This document shows, in pieces, positions 47,182 to 56,900 of a stretch of DNA of 64,000 nt (position 1 is the stretch's first letter; each line of letters begins with the position of its first letter). Made by a program: the position numbers and the translations under genes. The stretch covers positions 37,996,002-38,060,001 of the forward strand of contig CAMGYJ010000005.1 of the NCBI GenBank assembly GCA_946122785.1, given 5' to 3'. The stretch comes from Linum tenue. Its lineage: Eukaryota > Streptophyta > Magnoliopsida > Malpighiales > Linaceae. The notes beneath the pieces are model-generated. The model was not told the origin of the DNA, searched no databases, and worked only from the letters and a program-made list of their open reading frames with translations.

Positions 47182-47915
47182 TAGGGGTGGGCAACGGGGA
47201 ACGGGTATTTGGGATACCCGTACCCGTCCCGTTTTTTTAGAGTTACGGGTACCCAAATACCCGTAATTGTTTTTACGGGATGAGACTTTGGATAAAGATT
47301 CGCTACTTTGGGTACCCGCGGGTTACCTGTTAATACCCGTTTGGATATTATGGGTACCCGTTATACCCATTATTCTAAAAATCCAAAACCTATTTACTCT
47401 TGTAGCTTAGTTTTTTACCGCCAAATTGATCCCGTCACATCACACTCTAAGCACTCTACTGAACTCCATCTCCAGATAATTAAGCTTCAGTGTGATAGTT
47501 TTGATGAATGTTTAGCTTGGTGAATTCTTGATTTGAGGTTACTGGGCAAGCAGTTTTGAAACAGGTGAAGGTAAGAGTTTTTTCAATCTAATGAATCAAG
47601 GATTTGAGCTTCTGTGGAGGAAACTTAGAGGATGATGATTGGTTGGACAAAACTTCCTATTTGGATAGAGTGTGGCAGAAGAGCATCCGAGTTTAATCAA
47701 TAAAATTTTATGGTTGATTGTAATTTTAATTATGCTCCACCAATTGGACGGGTATTTATGGGTAGTATAGGTACCCGTTATTCGTTCCGTATGGGTAATG
47801 GGTACCCGTTAACCGTACGAGTTTGGGATATGGGATGGAGATTGCTCTTCAAATTGGACTGAGTACTCGTTTAAAACGGGACGGGTATCCCGTCCCGTCT
47901 CGTTGCCCACCCCTG
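47182..47915. mobile_element. hAT-type non-autonomous element with exact 8-bp TSD
   Basis: The 8-bp target duplication GATTCAAA is exact (47174-47181 and 47916-47923). Ends are TAGGGGTGGGCAACGGGG and, reverse complemented on the right, CAGGGGTGGGCAACGAGA. Subterminal regions are full of GGGTACCCG and ACGGGTA repeats. 734 bp, non-coding. Confidence 0.93.
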
Positions 47916-47923
47916 GATTCAAA

Positions 47924-48729
47924 GAACACTGGGGTTGTCAACTAGGGCAATAGGAAAAAAAACTTGTTCGAGCCAAGGAAATCATCAAAGACCAAGACCA
48001 TTGTATCGATCCAAAATCAAACAAATTACACAGTCTTAACCTTGATAAAAAAAAACATCAAAACATGAACTCCATGTAGCAGCAGCTTTGAGAAGACTCC
48101 GGTCCAACAAAAAGAATGATCTAGCAACAACGAGCAAGATAGCCACAGTCACGAAGTCACCCCTATACTCCATCAACAACAAGCAACTTTGAGAGGAGTC
48201 TAGAGTCTAGAGTCCAGACTCCCACAAAAGAAATATCAAACATCAACCAACAACAATCACGAAATCGCCCAGCACATCATCAGCAAGCATTCGATCAAAA
48301 CATGCCACAAACAATTTCATATCAATAGAACTGAACATTCATGTTCTTGCAACCTTGCTCAAATAGCTAAACTAACCCAGAGAATCAGACTTGAGACTAA
48401 CACCTTAATGGTGAAGATAATATCACAAAGGTTGGCTAATCTTCAAGAAGCTTGAACCCCTGAACTTGATATACACGTTTAAACACAACATATTAACATT
48501 TTAATAATAAATGCTGAATAAAACTTGCATGCTACAACTAACAAATTCAATATTAGAAGGTAGTTTGTTACCTTCAGTTTCAGCATCAGGTTAGATGAAA
48601 TTGCCTTCACCTGGGGAGGAGAAACATCCTTCCAGCACTCCTGCAGCAGTAGCTTCTACAAGTGCAAACAAATTACAATGGAAGTTTAGAACAAGTTTGA
48701 TGCAAATAATGATGGGAAGCATAAACATA
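47924..48729. other. Intergenic or transposon-internal DNA
   Basis: AT-rich; probably the region downstream of the hAT transposase remains on the minus strand. No gene is supported. Confidence 0.4.
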
Positions 48730-49540
48730 TTAGGTTTCAAATAAATTACCATCAGTAAAATTATTTTGCAACCAGCTTGTTGTGCACATAAGTATCTCTA
48801 CAGTAGCATTGTTTAGTCTGCTCTTATGAGGATTCAACAAACAACCTCTTGATCTGAATGCACACTCAGATGCAATAGAGGTAGCTAGAATAGCAAGAAC
48901 ATCCCTCAATATGGCTTGTAATATGGGATATTTTGGGCCATTCAGTTTCCACCACATTAAAATATCAAATTCGGCTGAACGAGCGAGAATTTCCTCATTG
49001 AGGTAATCAATGTAGTCAAAATCTCGCTTTAAAACTTAAAAACTTACTATTTTATGTTTTTAGATCACTAAAACGCTTCTACACAAAATCTCAGTTTTTA
49101 TAACTTATGTAGTTAAAAACTCCGCTTTAAAACTTAGCAACTTACGATTTTACGCTTTTAGATCACCAAAACGTTTCTACGTAGAAACTCGCTTTTGACT
49201 ACATTGGAGGTAATTGTCCAATTCACTTTGGACCATAGTAACCCTTGCCTTTTTCCTTTGACTCATAAAAAGGTCAAAGTCTAGATCAACGGCAGCAGAG
49301 TAGAAGACTCAATACCCCAAGAAACATCCAAAGTCTTCTTCTCATTCATTCTGGTTTGATACTCTAAAACCATATCAGAAGATAACCCTTAATAGATGTC
49401 AAACAAGAACCTTCATCTCCATACTTTTCAGCATAATATTCCACAATATCCAACTTAAACTATGGGTCTAATACGTGAGCAATAGCAAGGATTTACTGAA
49501 CCAACCATCTTTCTGATCACATCATTAGCATCAAAACACC
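48730..49540 (-). pseudogene. hAT transposase C-terminal half, decayed and interrupted
   Basis: On the minus strand, from about 49540: FKLDIVEYYAEKYGD (the LDPRxK region of plant hAT transposases), DFDLFMSQRKKARVT then SELDNYL, an interruption by the MITE at 49008-49206, then YLNEEILARSAEFDILMWWK. From 48957 to 48730 follows the C-terminal dimerisation domain (YPILQAILRDVLAILATSIA, then SECAFRSRGCLL and VEILMCTTSWL). Stops occur before the MITE junction and in the 5' part. The BED zinc finger and first catalytic Asp region are not seen. Confidence 0.82.
49008..49206. mobile_element. MITE with CAATGTAGTCAAAA ends inserted in hAT transposase
   Basis: The 8-bp target duplication GAGGTAAT is exact (49000-49007 and 49207-49214). 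Perfect 14-bp TIR CAATGTAGTCAAAA. The 199-bp element contains two tandem copies of a module (CGCTTTAAAACTTA..., then TTAGATCAC(T/C)AAAACG). Removing it restores continuity of the flanking transposase frame. A truncated copy lies at 37690-37905. Confidence 0.92.
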
Positions 49541-50229
49541 ACTAATACATTTCCAGCCTTAGATCACAAATACGAGGGAAGAACAAATTGGTTGTTGGAT
49601 TTTGGAACCATAGAACATATCAAACACAAAGCAAAAACACCAAAGTTTATCACAAACGAGTACAGCAAATTGCCACTGCTCAGTCAAAGGCAAGTATTTT
49701 TATTGAGCAAATTGAACTTTATCACAATCCATAACAAGCCCTTTATCACAATTGAACTTCAATTGTTTTGCAATTTCTTTGGAAAATTCCACCCTTTTAG
49801 GGGTGGCAGACTAGTACAAAACACTGGCCTTAATGATATATATTCTCTCTTTAACAACATCTAATTCATCCTTCAAAATCAAGTTAGATTTGAACAGAAC
49901 ACCTCATTTGTATCAAAGCCGCTTCACTAATCAAAATAATTTGGTAGCAAAATGATTTATACTTTTTTCAACCAAATAATTTTGGTATTAAAATGACTTT
50001 TAGTTTTTACAACCAAATAATTTGGTAAACTAACGATTTTTCATTTTTCCCAACTAAATAATTTGGTTGTAAATTCAATAAAAAATCTTAACAATAAATT
50101 ATTTTATTGTAGTTGTATTGATGTTTAATAACTTATCTCACTGCTCTGCATGTTTGTTTATGCCATGTACGGATTAACTAGGGAGGTTGCTTGTTTTTCT
50201 GTTGGGAAACTTGAAAATCTAATCATCTT
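49541..50229. other. Transposon-derived DNA with ACCAAATAATTTGGT palindromes
   Basis: At about 49935-50070 the palindrome AACCAAATAATTTGGT occurs four times with variants at roughly 40-bp spacing. The ORF at 49592-49864 is not supported. Confidence 0.5.
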
Positions 50230-50346
50230 GTTCTTGAGCTTTATTCTACCTTTCTCCATTTCACAATGGCTCTTTCTCTAGACTTTCTCTATCATCCTTC
50301 TCTCTCTCAAGTTTCAAACTCTAGATCTGGGTTTCCAGATGCATCC
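50230..50346 (+). pseudogene. LINE 5' end and start of ORF1, left of the gypsy insertion
   Basis: The ATG at 50266 opens a frame (MALSLDFLYHPSLSQV) that reaches the target site CATCC. The frame right of the insertion (from 61916) continues in the same phase, so the gypsy element split one long LINE ORF1. The exact 5' end of the LINE is uncertain. Confidence 0.6.
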
Positions 50347-50805
50347 TGTTGGGGGTGTTCGAATAAGAGGGCCCAGATGAATGGGCGAAGCCCAGTAAGA
50401 AGGGCATGGTCTAAGCAGCTTACTCGAGGCCCTGCGGTGGGCTTACTCGAGGCCTTGCGGTGGGGATGCTTGTTAGGCGCCTGAAGTGCACTTGAAAGAT
50501 TATGAGCGCCCGAAGTAGGCGCCCGGGAGTCACCCGCATTAAATGTGGTGATGACGTGGAAACCCGTACGTAGTGATCCAGGTAAGTGATGAACAGTTAT
50601 AAATAGCCGGGTTGGTAAGCATTTACTCAATTGGGCTTCTCTCACTAAAATTGTGCATTGCAAGCACTTCTCTCACTAAGAAAGTTACTGACTTGAGCGT
50701 TGGAGGACTAACGGGCCACAAGGCCCACCTCTGTGAGTGCAGGCTTAATCGTGAGGGAGTCAGCTGGTACGGAAGAAAAGTAGGCCAATCGAGTGGGCTT
50801 CAACA
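50347..50805 (+). repeat. 5' LTR
   Basis: 459 bp, TGTTGGGGGTG...CTTCAACA. It carries a 23-bp near-perfect tandem repeat (GCTTACTCGAGGCC...) at 50418-50463, a TGACGTGG box at 50552-50559 and a TATA box TATAAATA at 50598-50605, which would place U3/R near 50630. Confidence 0.97.
50598..50605 (+). promoter_or_regulatory. LTR promoter TATA box
   Basis: TATAAATA, 46 bp downstream of a TGACGTGG (bZIP-type) site. The 3' LTR has the same box at 61708-61715. Confidence 0.7.
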
Positions 50806-50807
50806 AT

Positions 50808-50825
50808 TGGCGCGCCAGGTAGGGG
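50808..50825 (+). promoter_or_regulatory. Primer-binding site of the gypsy element
   Basis: TGGCGCGCCAGGTAGGGG begins two bases after the 5' LTR and ought to pair with a tRNA 3' end (CCCCTACCTGGCGCGCCA). It differs from the initiator-Met type. I did not match it to a specific tRNA; tRNA-Arg is what I recall for some Tat elements. Confidence 0.7.
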
Positions 50826-50854
50826 GGAACACAACCAGGGAGCGCCTAGTTTCA

Positions 50855-53800
50855 ATGGAAGAGGGTGGAAGTGAGATGGAAGAGCAACACATGGAGGAGG
50901 CGTCTCAAGAAGCAGGAGGAGGAACGCCCAGCATGGGGGAGGATGAGGGAAGTGAAGACCCGCGCCCGGATTCAGATGGGGCCTCGGTGACTAAGAAGGA
51001 ATTGTTCAAGATCATAGCCGATCAAGACGAGGCCATTGGGATATTGAGGAGAGAGGTGGAAATGTTGAAGGAGGGCGCCCCAAGCCCCGGAGCAAGGAAG
51101 ATGGAGCGTACGATGGAAGCTGAAGGGGAGTCCAGCTCGCTGAGGCGCCTTGCCAGCATGAGGCGCCTGGCCGATTATGGAGATTCTGAGGGAGAGAGGA
51201 ACGTGTGGATGCCGGGGCGCCCGCATCGACAGTTTGTGGTGAGGCAGCCTTTGGCCCGGAGCGTGCTCATGGAGCCCGCTAGTACCAACATTCCACCACT
51301 TCCCACCTATGATGGTACGGCGGCCCCGGACGACCACCTCAACAGCTACTTCACCAAAATGCAGCTGTACAACAGTTCGGACGCAACTTTATGCAAGGTC
51401 TTCCCCTCAACATTCTCAGGCGTCGTATTAGATTGGTACCATCAGATCGAGGAAGGGCGCATAGAATGCTTTGAGCAATTTGCGGCGATGTTCCTGGCTA
51501 AGTTCGCAAGTAGAAAGAGGCGCACACTGACAGTGGGCTCCCTATTCAAGATCAAGCAGAAGGAGGGAGAAACCTTGAGGGAGTTCTATGAGCGGTGGAT
51601 CCCGGTGGCCATGGCGGTAAGAGACGTGCAGCCCCCGGTGCTTGGAGTCCTCCTTGAGGAGTGCACCACCAGTGAGGAACTTTGTCGGGCGCTAGCTAAA
51701 AGGGATGTGGTGTCTACGGAAGATTTGGATCGAAGGGTGCAGAAAGTTATAGTGTTGGAAGAGGCGCTAGCATCAAGGCGGGCCGACAGGCGCCGACCTA
51801 GGGGAGAGGAAGGAGATGGACGGAGGCAGGCGCCCGAGTCTAGGCCCTACTATGGGGGAGCATCGGTCACACCGGTGCGGAGGAATGATCAGGGGCGCCC
51901 GGCGCCTAAAGTGAATCAATTCACGGAGCTTAACGACTCGCCGAAGAACGTGTTGCAATACGTCAAGGATAAGGGGTACCACGTGAGATGGCCAGGGCCT
52001 ATGAGGGGGCAACCCAACCCACAAAATCTGGATAGATTTTGTGACTTCCATCGGGAGCGGGGGCACAATACAGTTGATTGTTACCAGTTGAAGACTGAAT
52101 TGCAAGGATTGGTGGACAGGGGCATGCTTAATGAGTTCGTCAAAAAACCGGAAGAGAAGGTGCACAGAGCATATGTGGCCCGAGCGGGGCCCAAGGAGGA
52201 TCTCCCCCCGCCTCCATTCGAGCTAGATCAGGAAAAGGCACCTGAGAAGGTGAGGCTTACGGTGGACGCGATTACAGGCATCGGAGATTTGCGAGAAAAA
52301 TTGGAAGCTAGCAGGCGCCTAAGAGAAGCATCGGTTGATCGACACGAAGGGGTGTGCATTAGTTTCAACCAGGTGCCTGATGAAGCTTATGGGGTCCCCT
52401 CCTTAGAGGCGCTGGAGATTCAAGGAATAGTGGCAGGGTGCGTGGTAAAGAGGATGCTCGTGGATACGGGTAGTTCCATGGACGTGCTGTTCAAGGATAC
52501 GGTAGCGCGCATGCACTTGTCTCCTGACTTAATTCGACCGTCGGACTCGATGCTCGTCGGGTTCTCAGGGGCGCCCGCGAGGGTAATAGGGCGCGTGCGC
52601 CTCCCTGTTACTTTGGGCGATGAAGAGCAGCGGGTCACTCATGCTATCGATTTTGGGATTGTGGATTGCCCCTCCCCCTACAATGCTATACTCGGCAGGC
52701 CCCTTTTGGCCTTGTTCAATGGGGTGGCGTCCACTTGTCATCAGACGTTGAAGTTCATAGCGCCGAAGGGAGTGGGCATCGCTAGAGGAAGAGGCGCCCC
52801 CATTTATACCATGCTTAAGGGCGTGCGGCCGCGTAAAAGTCAAAGGATCAATACGATTACGTCCGAGGAGGCGCCCAGAGCGGAGGCAGCCGACGAAGAA
52901 TTGCTGATCCCCTTGGATGAGGGGCGACCGGAAAGGCAGATCAGGATTTCGGTCCAGGCGCCTCCCGAAATGGTCGAGAAGTTGGTCGCTCTGTTGAAAG
53001 AATTTGCGGAGTTGTTCGCGTGGAGTGCTAAAGAAATGCCCGGGGTAGCGCCTGAGACGGCTGTGCATAAGTTGGCAGTTGAGGAAGGGAGGAGGCCGGT
53101 TCAGCAGAAGAGAAGGAACCTTTCTCAAGAAAAGGAGGCCCTGCTTAGGGTGGAAGTGGATAGGCTCCTAGACGCCGGGTTTGTCGAGGAGGCAACCTAT
53201 GTCACGTGGTTATCCAATGTGGTGTTTGTCCCCAAGCCAGCAGGAGATTGGAGGATGTGTGTGGATTTCACAAGTCTCAACAGGGCGTGTCCGACGGACG
53301 CATACCCGATGCCCCGCATAGACTTGCTAGTGGACGCTACGGCTTATCATGAGATGCTCAGTTTCCTCGACATGTTTTCCGGGTACCATCAAATCCCCAT
53401 GGCTGAAGAAGATCGGTTGAAGACAGCCTTCATGACGCCCTTCGGGAACTTTTGTTATAGAGTCATGGCATTTGGACTGAAGAATGCGGGGGCCACATAT
53501 CAACGCATGGTGAATACGGTCTTCCAACGGCAGATTGGGCGGAATGTGGAGGCGTATGTGGACGACTTAATAGTCAAGAGTCACAAACGGGGAGATCACT
53601 TAGGTGATTTAAGGGAGACCTTTGAAACCATGCGCCTGCACAACCTTCGGCTCAACCCCCTGAAATGCGTCTTCGGCGCGGAGGCAGGCAAGTTTTTGGG
53701 ATTCATGATCACTAAGAGAGGGATTGAAGCGAACCCGAAGCAAGTGGAGGCCATTATCAAACTCGCACCGCCAAGGACGCCTAAGGAAGTACAAGGCCTA

Positions 53801-54994
53801 GAGGGGCGCCTCGCTGCCCTGGGGCGCTTCATACCAAGGTCGGCCGACAAGGCGGCCCCTTTCTTCAGGATCCTAAAGAAGGCGGTTCGTTTCCAATGGG
53901 ACGAGGCGTGTAGCGAGGCGTTCGAAGACCTGAAGCGCCTATTGGCGGCGCCCACGGTCATGACGGCACCCAAGGCCGGGGAGGTCCTGTATTTATACAT
54001 TGCGGTCTCGGACGTGGCAGTTAGCGCGGTACTTGTGTCAAAGGAGGCGCCTACGGGGGAAGAGAGGCCGGTGTACTATGTGAGTAAGACGATGGGACCA
54101 CACGAGAAACGGTATGCGCCTATTGAAAAGGCCGCCTTGGCAGTCGTGACCGCCGCTACCAAGTTACGCCCCTATTTCCAGGCGCATGCTATCGTTGTGC
54201 TCACCAATTTACCTCTCAAGTCTACACTGGGCTCCATGGACGTGGCTGGGCGCCTTGTTAAATGGGCCGTTCAGCTAAGTGAGTTCGACATCCGTTACGC
54301 GCCCCGACCGGCCATCAAAGCTCAGGTGATTGCCGATTTCATGGCCGAGGGAATAGTGGAGACTGAAGGGGTCGACCAGGAGACGTGGCAAGTTCAAGTA
54401 GACGGGGCGGCGAGCCGCGTGGGCGCCGGGGCAGAAATAGTAATTATTAGCCCAAGCGGAGTCATGCATGAGATTGCTCTACGGTTCTCAGAACTTAAGA
54501 CCAACAATGCGGCTGAGTATGCAGCGGTCGTAGCAGGACTCCGCATGGCACGAGAATTGGGCGCCCAACATGTTAGTGTCAAATCCGATTCGGCCCTTGT
54601 GGTCAACCAGCTCATTGGGGCGTTCGATGTTAAGGAGGAAGCCTTAGAAGCCTATGTCCAAGCGGTCAGAAGAGAAGGCGCCTGGTTCAGGGAGATAGAC
54701 TTTGTGCACATCCCAAGAGAAGAGAACACCCATGCCGATGCAATATCCAAGTTGGCCACGGCTTTAGACTTCGCTGAGGAAAGGAAAGTTATCGTCACGA
54801 AAGAGGTCCCACAGGAATACGTGGTAGCAACCGTGGGGGGTTCTATGGAAACTGACAGTTGGATGGTGCCCATCTTGGGATACTTGACGGCCGGTACAGT
54901 CCCAGAGGACCCAAAAGAGGCATGGAGGCTGAGGCGCAAGGCGGCTCGGTGCTCCATAATCGGGGGGCGCCTGTACAAGAGATCCAATTCATGA
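50855..54994 (+). CDS. gag-protease-RT-RNase H-aRNase H polyprotein, ends at internal TGA
   Basis: The ATG at 50855 (MEEGGSEMEEQHMEE) is taken as start because the open frame upstream lies in LTR and PBS. 1379 residues to a TGA at 54992-54994. Domains: gag (about 150-260, with DWYHQIEEGRIECFEQF); a CHHC knuckle CDFHRERGHNTVDC (about 396-409); aspartic protease with LVDTGSSMDVL (about 535); reverse transcriptase (about 730-970) with YVDD at 901-904; RNase H (about 1040-1165); and a second, archaeal-type RNase H (about 1178-1305) with VDGAAS, NNAAEY, KSDSALVV and HADAISKL. The last domain marks the Tat lineage. Within this frame no break is seen. It would copy element RNA into DNA in cytoplasmic particles. 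Integrase follows the TGA in the same frame. Confidence 0.95.
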   Translation: MEEGGSEMEEQHMEEASQEAGGGTPSMGEDEGSEDPRPDSDGASVTKKELFKIIADQDEAIGILRREVEMLKEGAPSPGARKMERTMEAEGESSSLRRLASMRRLADYGDSEGERNVWMPGRPHRQFVVRQPLARSVLMEPASTNIPPLPTYDGTAAPDDHLNSYFTKMQLYNSSDATLCKVFPSTFSGVVLDWYHQIEEGRIECFEQFAAMFLAKFASRKRRTLTVGSLFKIKQKEGETLREFYERWIPVAMAVRDVQPPVLGVLLEECTTSEELCRALAKRDVVSTEDLDRRVQKVIVLEEALASRRADRRRPRGEEGDGRRQAPESRPYYGGASVTPVRRNDQGRPAPKVNQFTELNDSPKNVLQYVKDKGYHVRWPGPMRGQPNPQNLDRFCDFHRERGHNTVDCYQLKTELQGLVDRGMLNEFVKKPEEKVHRAYVARAGPKEDLPPPPFELDQEKAPEKVRLTVDAITGIGDLREKLEASRRLREASVDRHEGVCISFNQVPDEAYGVPSLEALEIQGIVAGCVVKRMLVDTGSSMDVLFKDTVARMHLSPDLIRPSDSMLVGFSGAPARVIGRVRLPVTLGDEEQRVTHAIDFGIVDCPSPYNAILGRPLLALFNGVASTCHQTLKFIAPKGVGIARGRGAPIYTMLKGVRPRKSQRINTITSEEAPRAEAADEELLIPLDEGRPERQIRISVQAPPEMVEKLVALLKEFAELFAWSAKEMPGVAPETAVHKLAVEEGRRPVQQKRRNLSQEKEALLRVEVDRLLDAGFVEEATYVTWLSNVVFVPKPAGDWRMCVDFTSLNRACPTDAYPMPRIDLLVDATAYHEMLSFLDMFSGYHQIPMAEEDRLKTAFMTPFGNFCYRVMAFGLKNAGATYQRMVNTVFQRQIGRNVEAYVDDLIVKSHKRGDHLGDLRETFETMRLHNLRLNPLKCVFGAEAGKFLGFMITKRGIEANPKQVEAIIKLAPPRTPKEVQGLEGRLAALGRFIPRSADKAAPFFRILKKAVRFQWDEACSEAFEDLKRLLAAPTVMTAPKAGEVLYLYIAVSDVAVSAVLVSKEAPTGEERPVYYVSKTMGPHEKRYAPIEKAALAVVTAATKLRPYFQAHAIVVLTNLPLKSTLGSMDVAGRLVKWAVQLSEFDIRYAPRPAIKAQVIADFMAEGIVETEGVDQETWQVQVDGAASRVGAGAEIVIISPSGVMHEIALRFSELKTNNAAEYAAVVAGLRMARELGAQHVSVKSDSALVVNQLIGAFDVKEEALEAYVQAVRREGAWFREIDFVHIPREENTHADAISKLATALDFAEERKVIVTKEVPQEYVVATVGGSMETDSWMVPILGYLTAGTVPEDPKEAWRLRRKAARCSIIGGRLYKRSNS

Positions 54995-56115
54995 ACATAT
55001 TTAAGGTGTTTGAGTAAGGAAGAGGGTCAAGCGGCGTTGGAAGAAGTCCACAGCGGTACTTGCGGAATGCACGCTGGCGCTCGTAGTTTGGAAAAAACGT
55101 TGCTTCGACAGGGATATTATTGGCCAACAATGCGAAAAGATGCCAAGGCCCACACGGGCGCCTGTCACCAATGTCAGATCCATGCCAACGACATTCACAT
55201 TCCCGCTGCCCCAATGCAGGGTAACACGGGCGCCTGCCTTTTGCTCAGTGGGGCATGGACCTTCTAGGTCCTTTTCCAAAGGCACCCGGACAGCTGAAGT
55301 ATTTAATTGTCGCCATCGACTACTTTTCGAAATGGGTTGAGGCAGAGCCCTTGGCGACCATTACGGAAGCACAAGTGCGCAAGTTTACAAGAAGGAACAT
55401 TTTCACTCGTTTTGGGTTGCCGGAGTCTATTGTCACTGATCATGGCAAACAATTCGATTGCAAACACTTCGTGGAGTTTTGCGATGCGCATGGGGTGGTC
55501 CTTAGGTTCTCATCCGTAGCATACCCGCAAGCTAATGGGCAAGCTGAGGCGGCTAACAAGAGCATCTTACACGGGTTGCACACTAGGCTCCTAGGCGCCA
55601 AGGGGCGTTGGGCGGAAGAGTTGCCTAGTGTTCTCTGGGCTCACCGAACGACGTTCAAAGTAGCCACGGGTGAGACTCCTTTCGCGTTAACATACGGAAG
55701 TGAGGCGGTGATCCCGGTCGAGATGAATATCCCAAGCTTCCGGGTGGCGAATTATGAACCAGGCCGAAATGAAGAAGACAGGGTGGCTGATTTGGATCTC
55801 TCTGATGAATGACGTGAGGTCGCGTCTGTGCGCCTAGAAGAAATGAAGAGGCAAGTCGCCCGATACTACAACAGAAAAATGCGCCCTCATGGCATCTCCA
55901 TAGGCGCTCTGGTCCTCAAGAGAGATTTCAGGCCCTGTGCGCAGGAGGGCAAGCTGGCTCCCAAGTGGAAAGGCCCGTATCGAGTGAAGGAAGTCATCGG
56001 AGCGGCTACGTTCAAGTTGGAACATCTGAATGGGAGGCCAGTGAAGAGAACATGGAACGCGCAGAACTTGCGTGCGTATTGTGCCCAACCGGGGGGCAAG
56101 GAGGCTGCAATATGA
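54995..56115 (+). pseudogene. Integrase region of the gypsy element, three breaks
   Basis: Directly after the TGA at 54992 the same frame continues (TYLRCLSKEEGQ) into the HHCC zinc-binding part (H/H...CHQCQ, with GYYWPTMRKDA). Near 55235 a one-base loss shifts the frame. The catalytic core then lies at 55255-55812, with DYFSKWVEAEPL, VTDHGKQFD and NGQAEAANK supplying the D,D-35-E residues. A second in-frame TGA at 55810-55812 separates the C-terminal domain, which runs to 56115 and has the GPY motif (KWKGPYRVKEV). Conserved residues are otherwise intact. The copy cannot make a full integrase unless stops are read through and the shift is corrected. Confidence 0.93.
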
Positions 56116-56159
56116 GGAGCAAAAGGGGAACACCTGCGGGAGTATGTAGTGCTGTGTAA

Positions 56160-56900
56160 TCAAAAGCGCTTGTTGTGTTCAGCGCCTCGTGTCGTGTAAT
56201 CAAAGCGCTCGTCGTGTTAAGGCGCCTGTGTTTGTGTTTATGAAAAAACTCCCTAGAATGATTTCCTCTCCACTAATGCGCCCGAGTAAGAAATGCGCCC
56301 ACAATTGCAAAGCACCCGTGAAATATGTGCTCGTATCGTGTAACTAAAGCGCCCATCGTTTTAAGCGCCCCTGTTTGTGTTCATGAAAAGGCCTCTTGCG
56401 AGTTCATGGAGGGATGGTGAACACGTTCCCAAGTGACAAATAATGCGCCCAAGTAAGTAACGCGCCCAAAGAAAGAAAGTAAAAGCGCCCGAAAAATATG
56501 CGCCCACATCTATAAAGCGCCCGTAAATATGCGCCCGAATCACAAAAGGATACTTGAAGTAAAAGCGCCCATACATTATGCGCCCAAATTGTCAAAGAAT
56601 ACGAGAATTGAAAGCGCCCGTAAAATTGCGCCCAGGTAGGTAAAGCGCCCCAATTAGATAATGCGCCCAAAGGAAAAGTTGAAAGTTGCATAGTTGTGCA
56701 AGCAGTGCGCCTATATAAGACAATCAAGCGATATATAACGCAATCAAATTAAGGCGCCCAAAGAAAGGTAATGTCTAGACAAGCGCAAGCAAATTAGGCG
56801 CCCAGGTGGCTACATAAGTTGACAAAGCATGGAAAGAAGCACGCCCGAACAAGTGGTGCAAAACGACAAAGCAAACATCCGAATAACAGGCGCCCAAGTT
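56160..56900 (+). repeat. Array of GCGCCC motifs between pol and the antisense gene
   Basis: By eye, more than 20 copies of GCGCC (mostly AAGCGCCC and ATGCGCCC, often alternating) lie on the plus strand in about 730 bp at 15-60-bp spacing, separated by A-rich sequence. The same hexamer family (GGCGCC, GCGCCC) is frequent in the LTRs and throughout the coding parts. Non-coding; function unknown. Confidence 0.8.

Noticed and set aside
50307..50663. 118-codon minus-strand ORF in the 5' LTR (repeated at 61441-61773)
   Set aside because: Its repetition only reflects the duplicated LTR; no domain and no promoter support.
50612..50854. N-terminal extension of the gag-pol frame starting in the LTR
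   Set aside because: The frame is open by chance through the R/U5 and PBS region; the same LTR stretch is open in the 3' LTR. The ATG at 50855, after the PBS, is the better start.
56361..56727. Minus ORFs in the GCGCCC array (Gly-Ala/Trp-Ala repeats)
   Set aside because: The repeated residues are translations of the GCGCCC motif, not a protein family.
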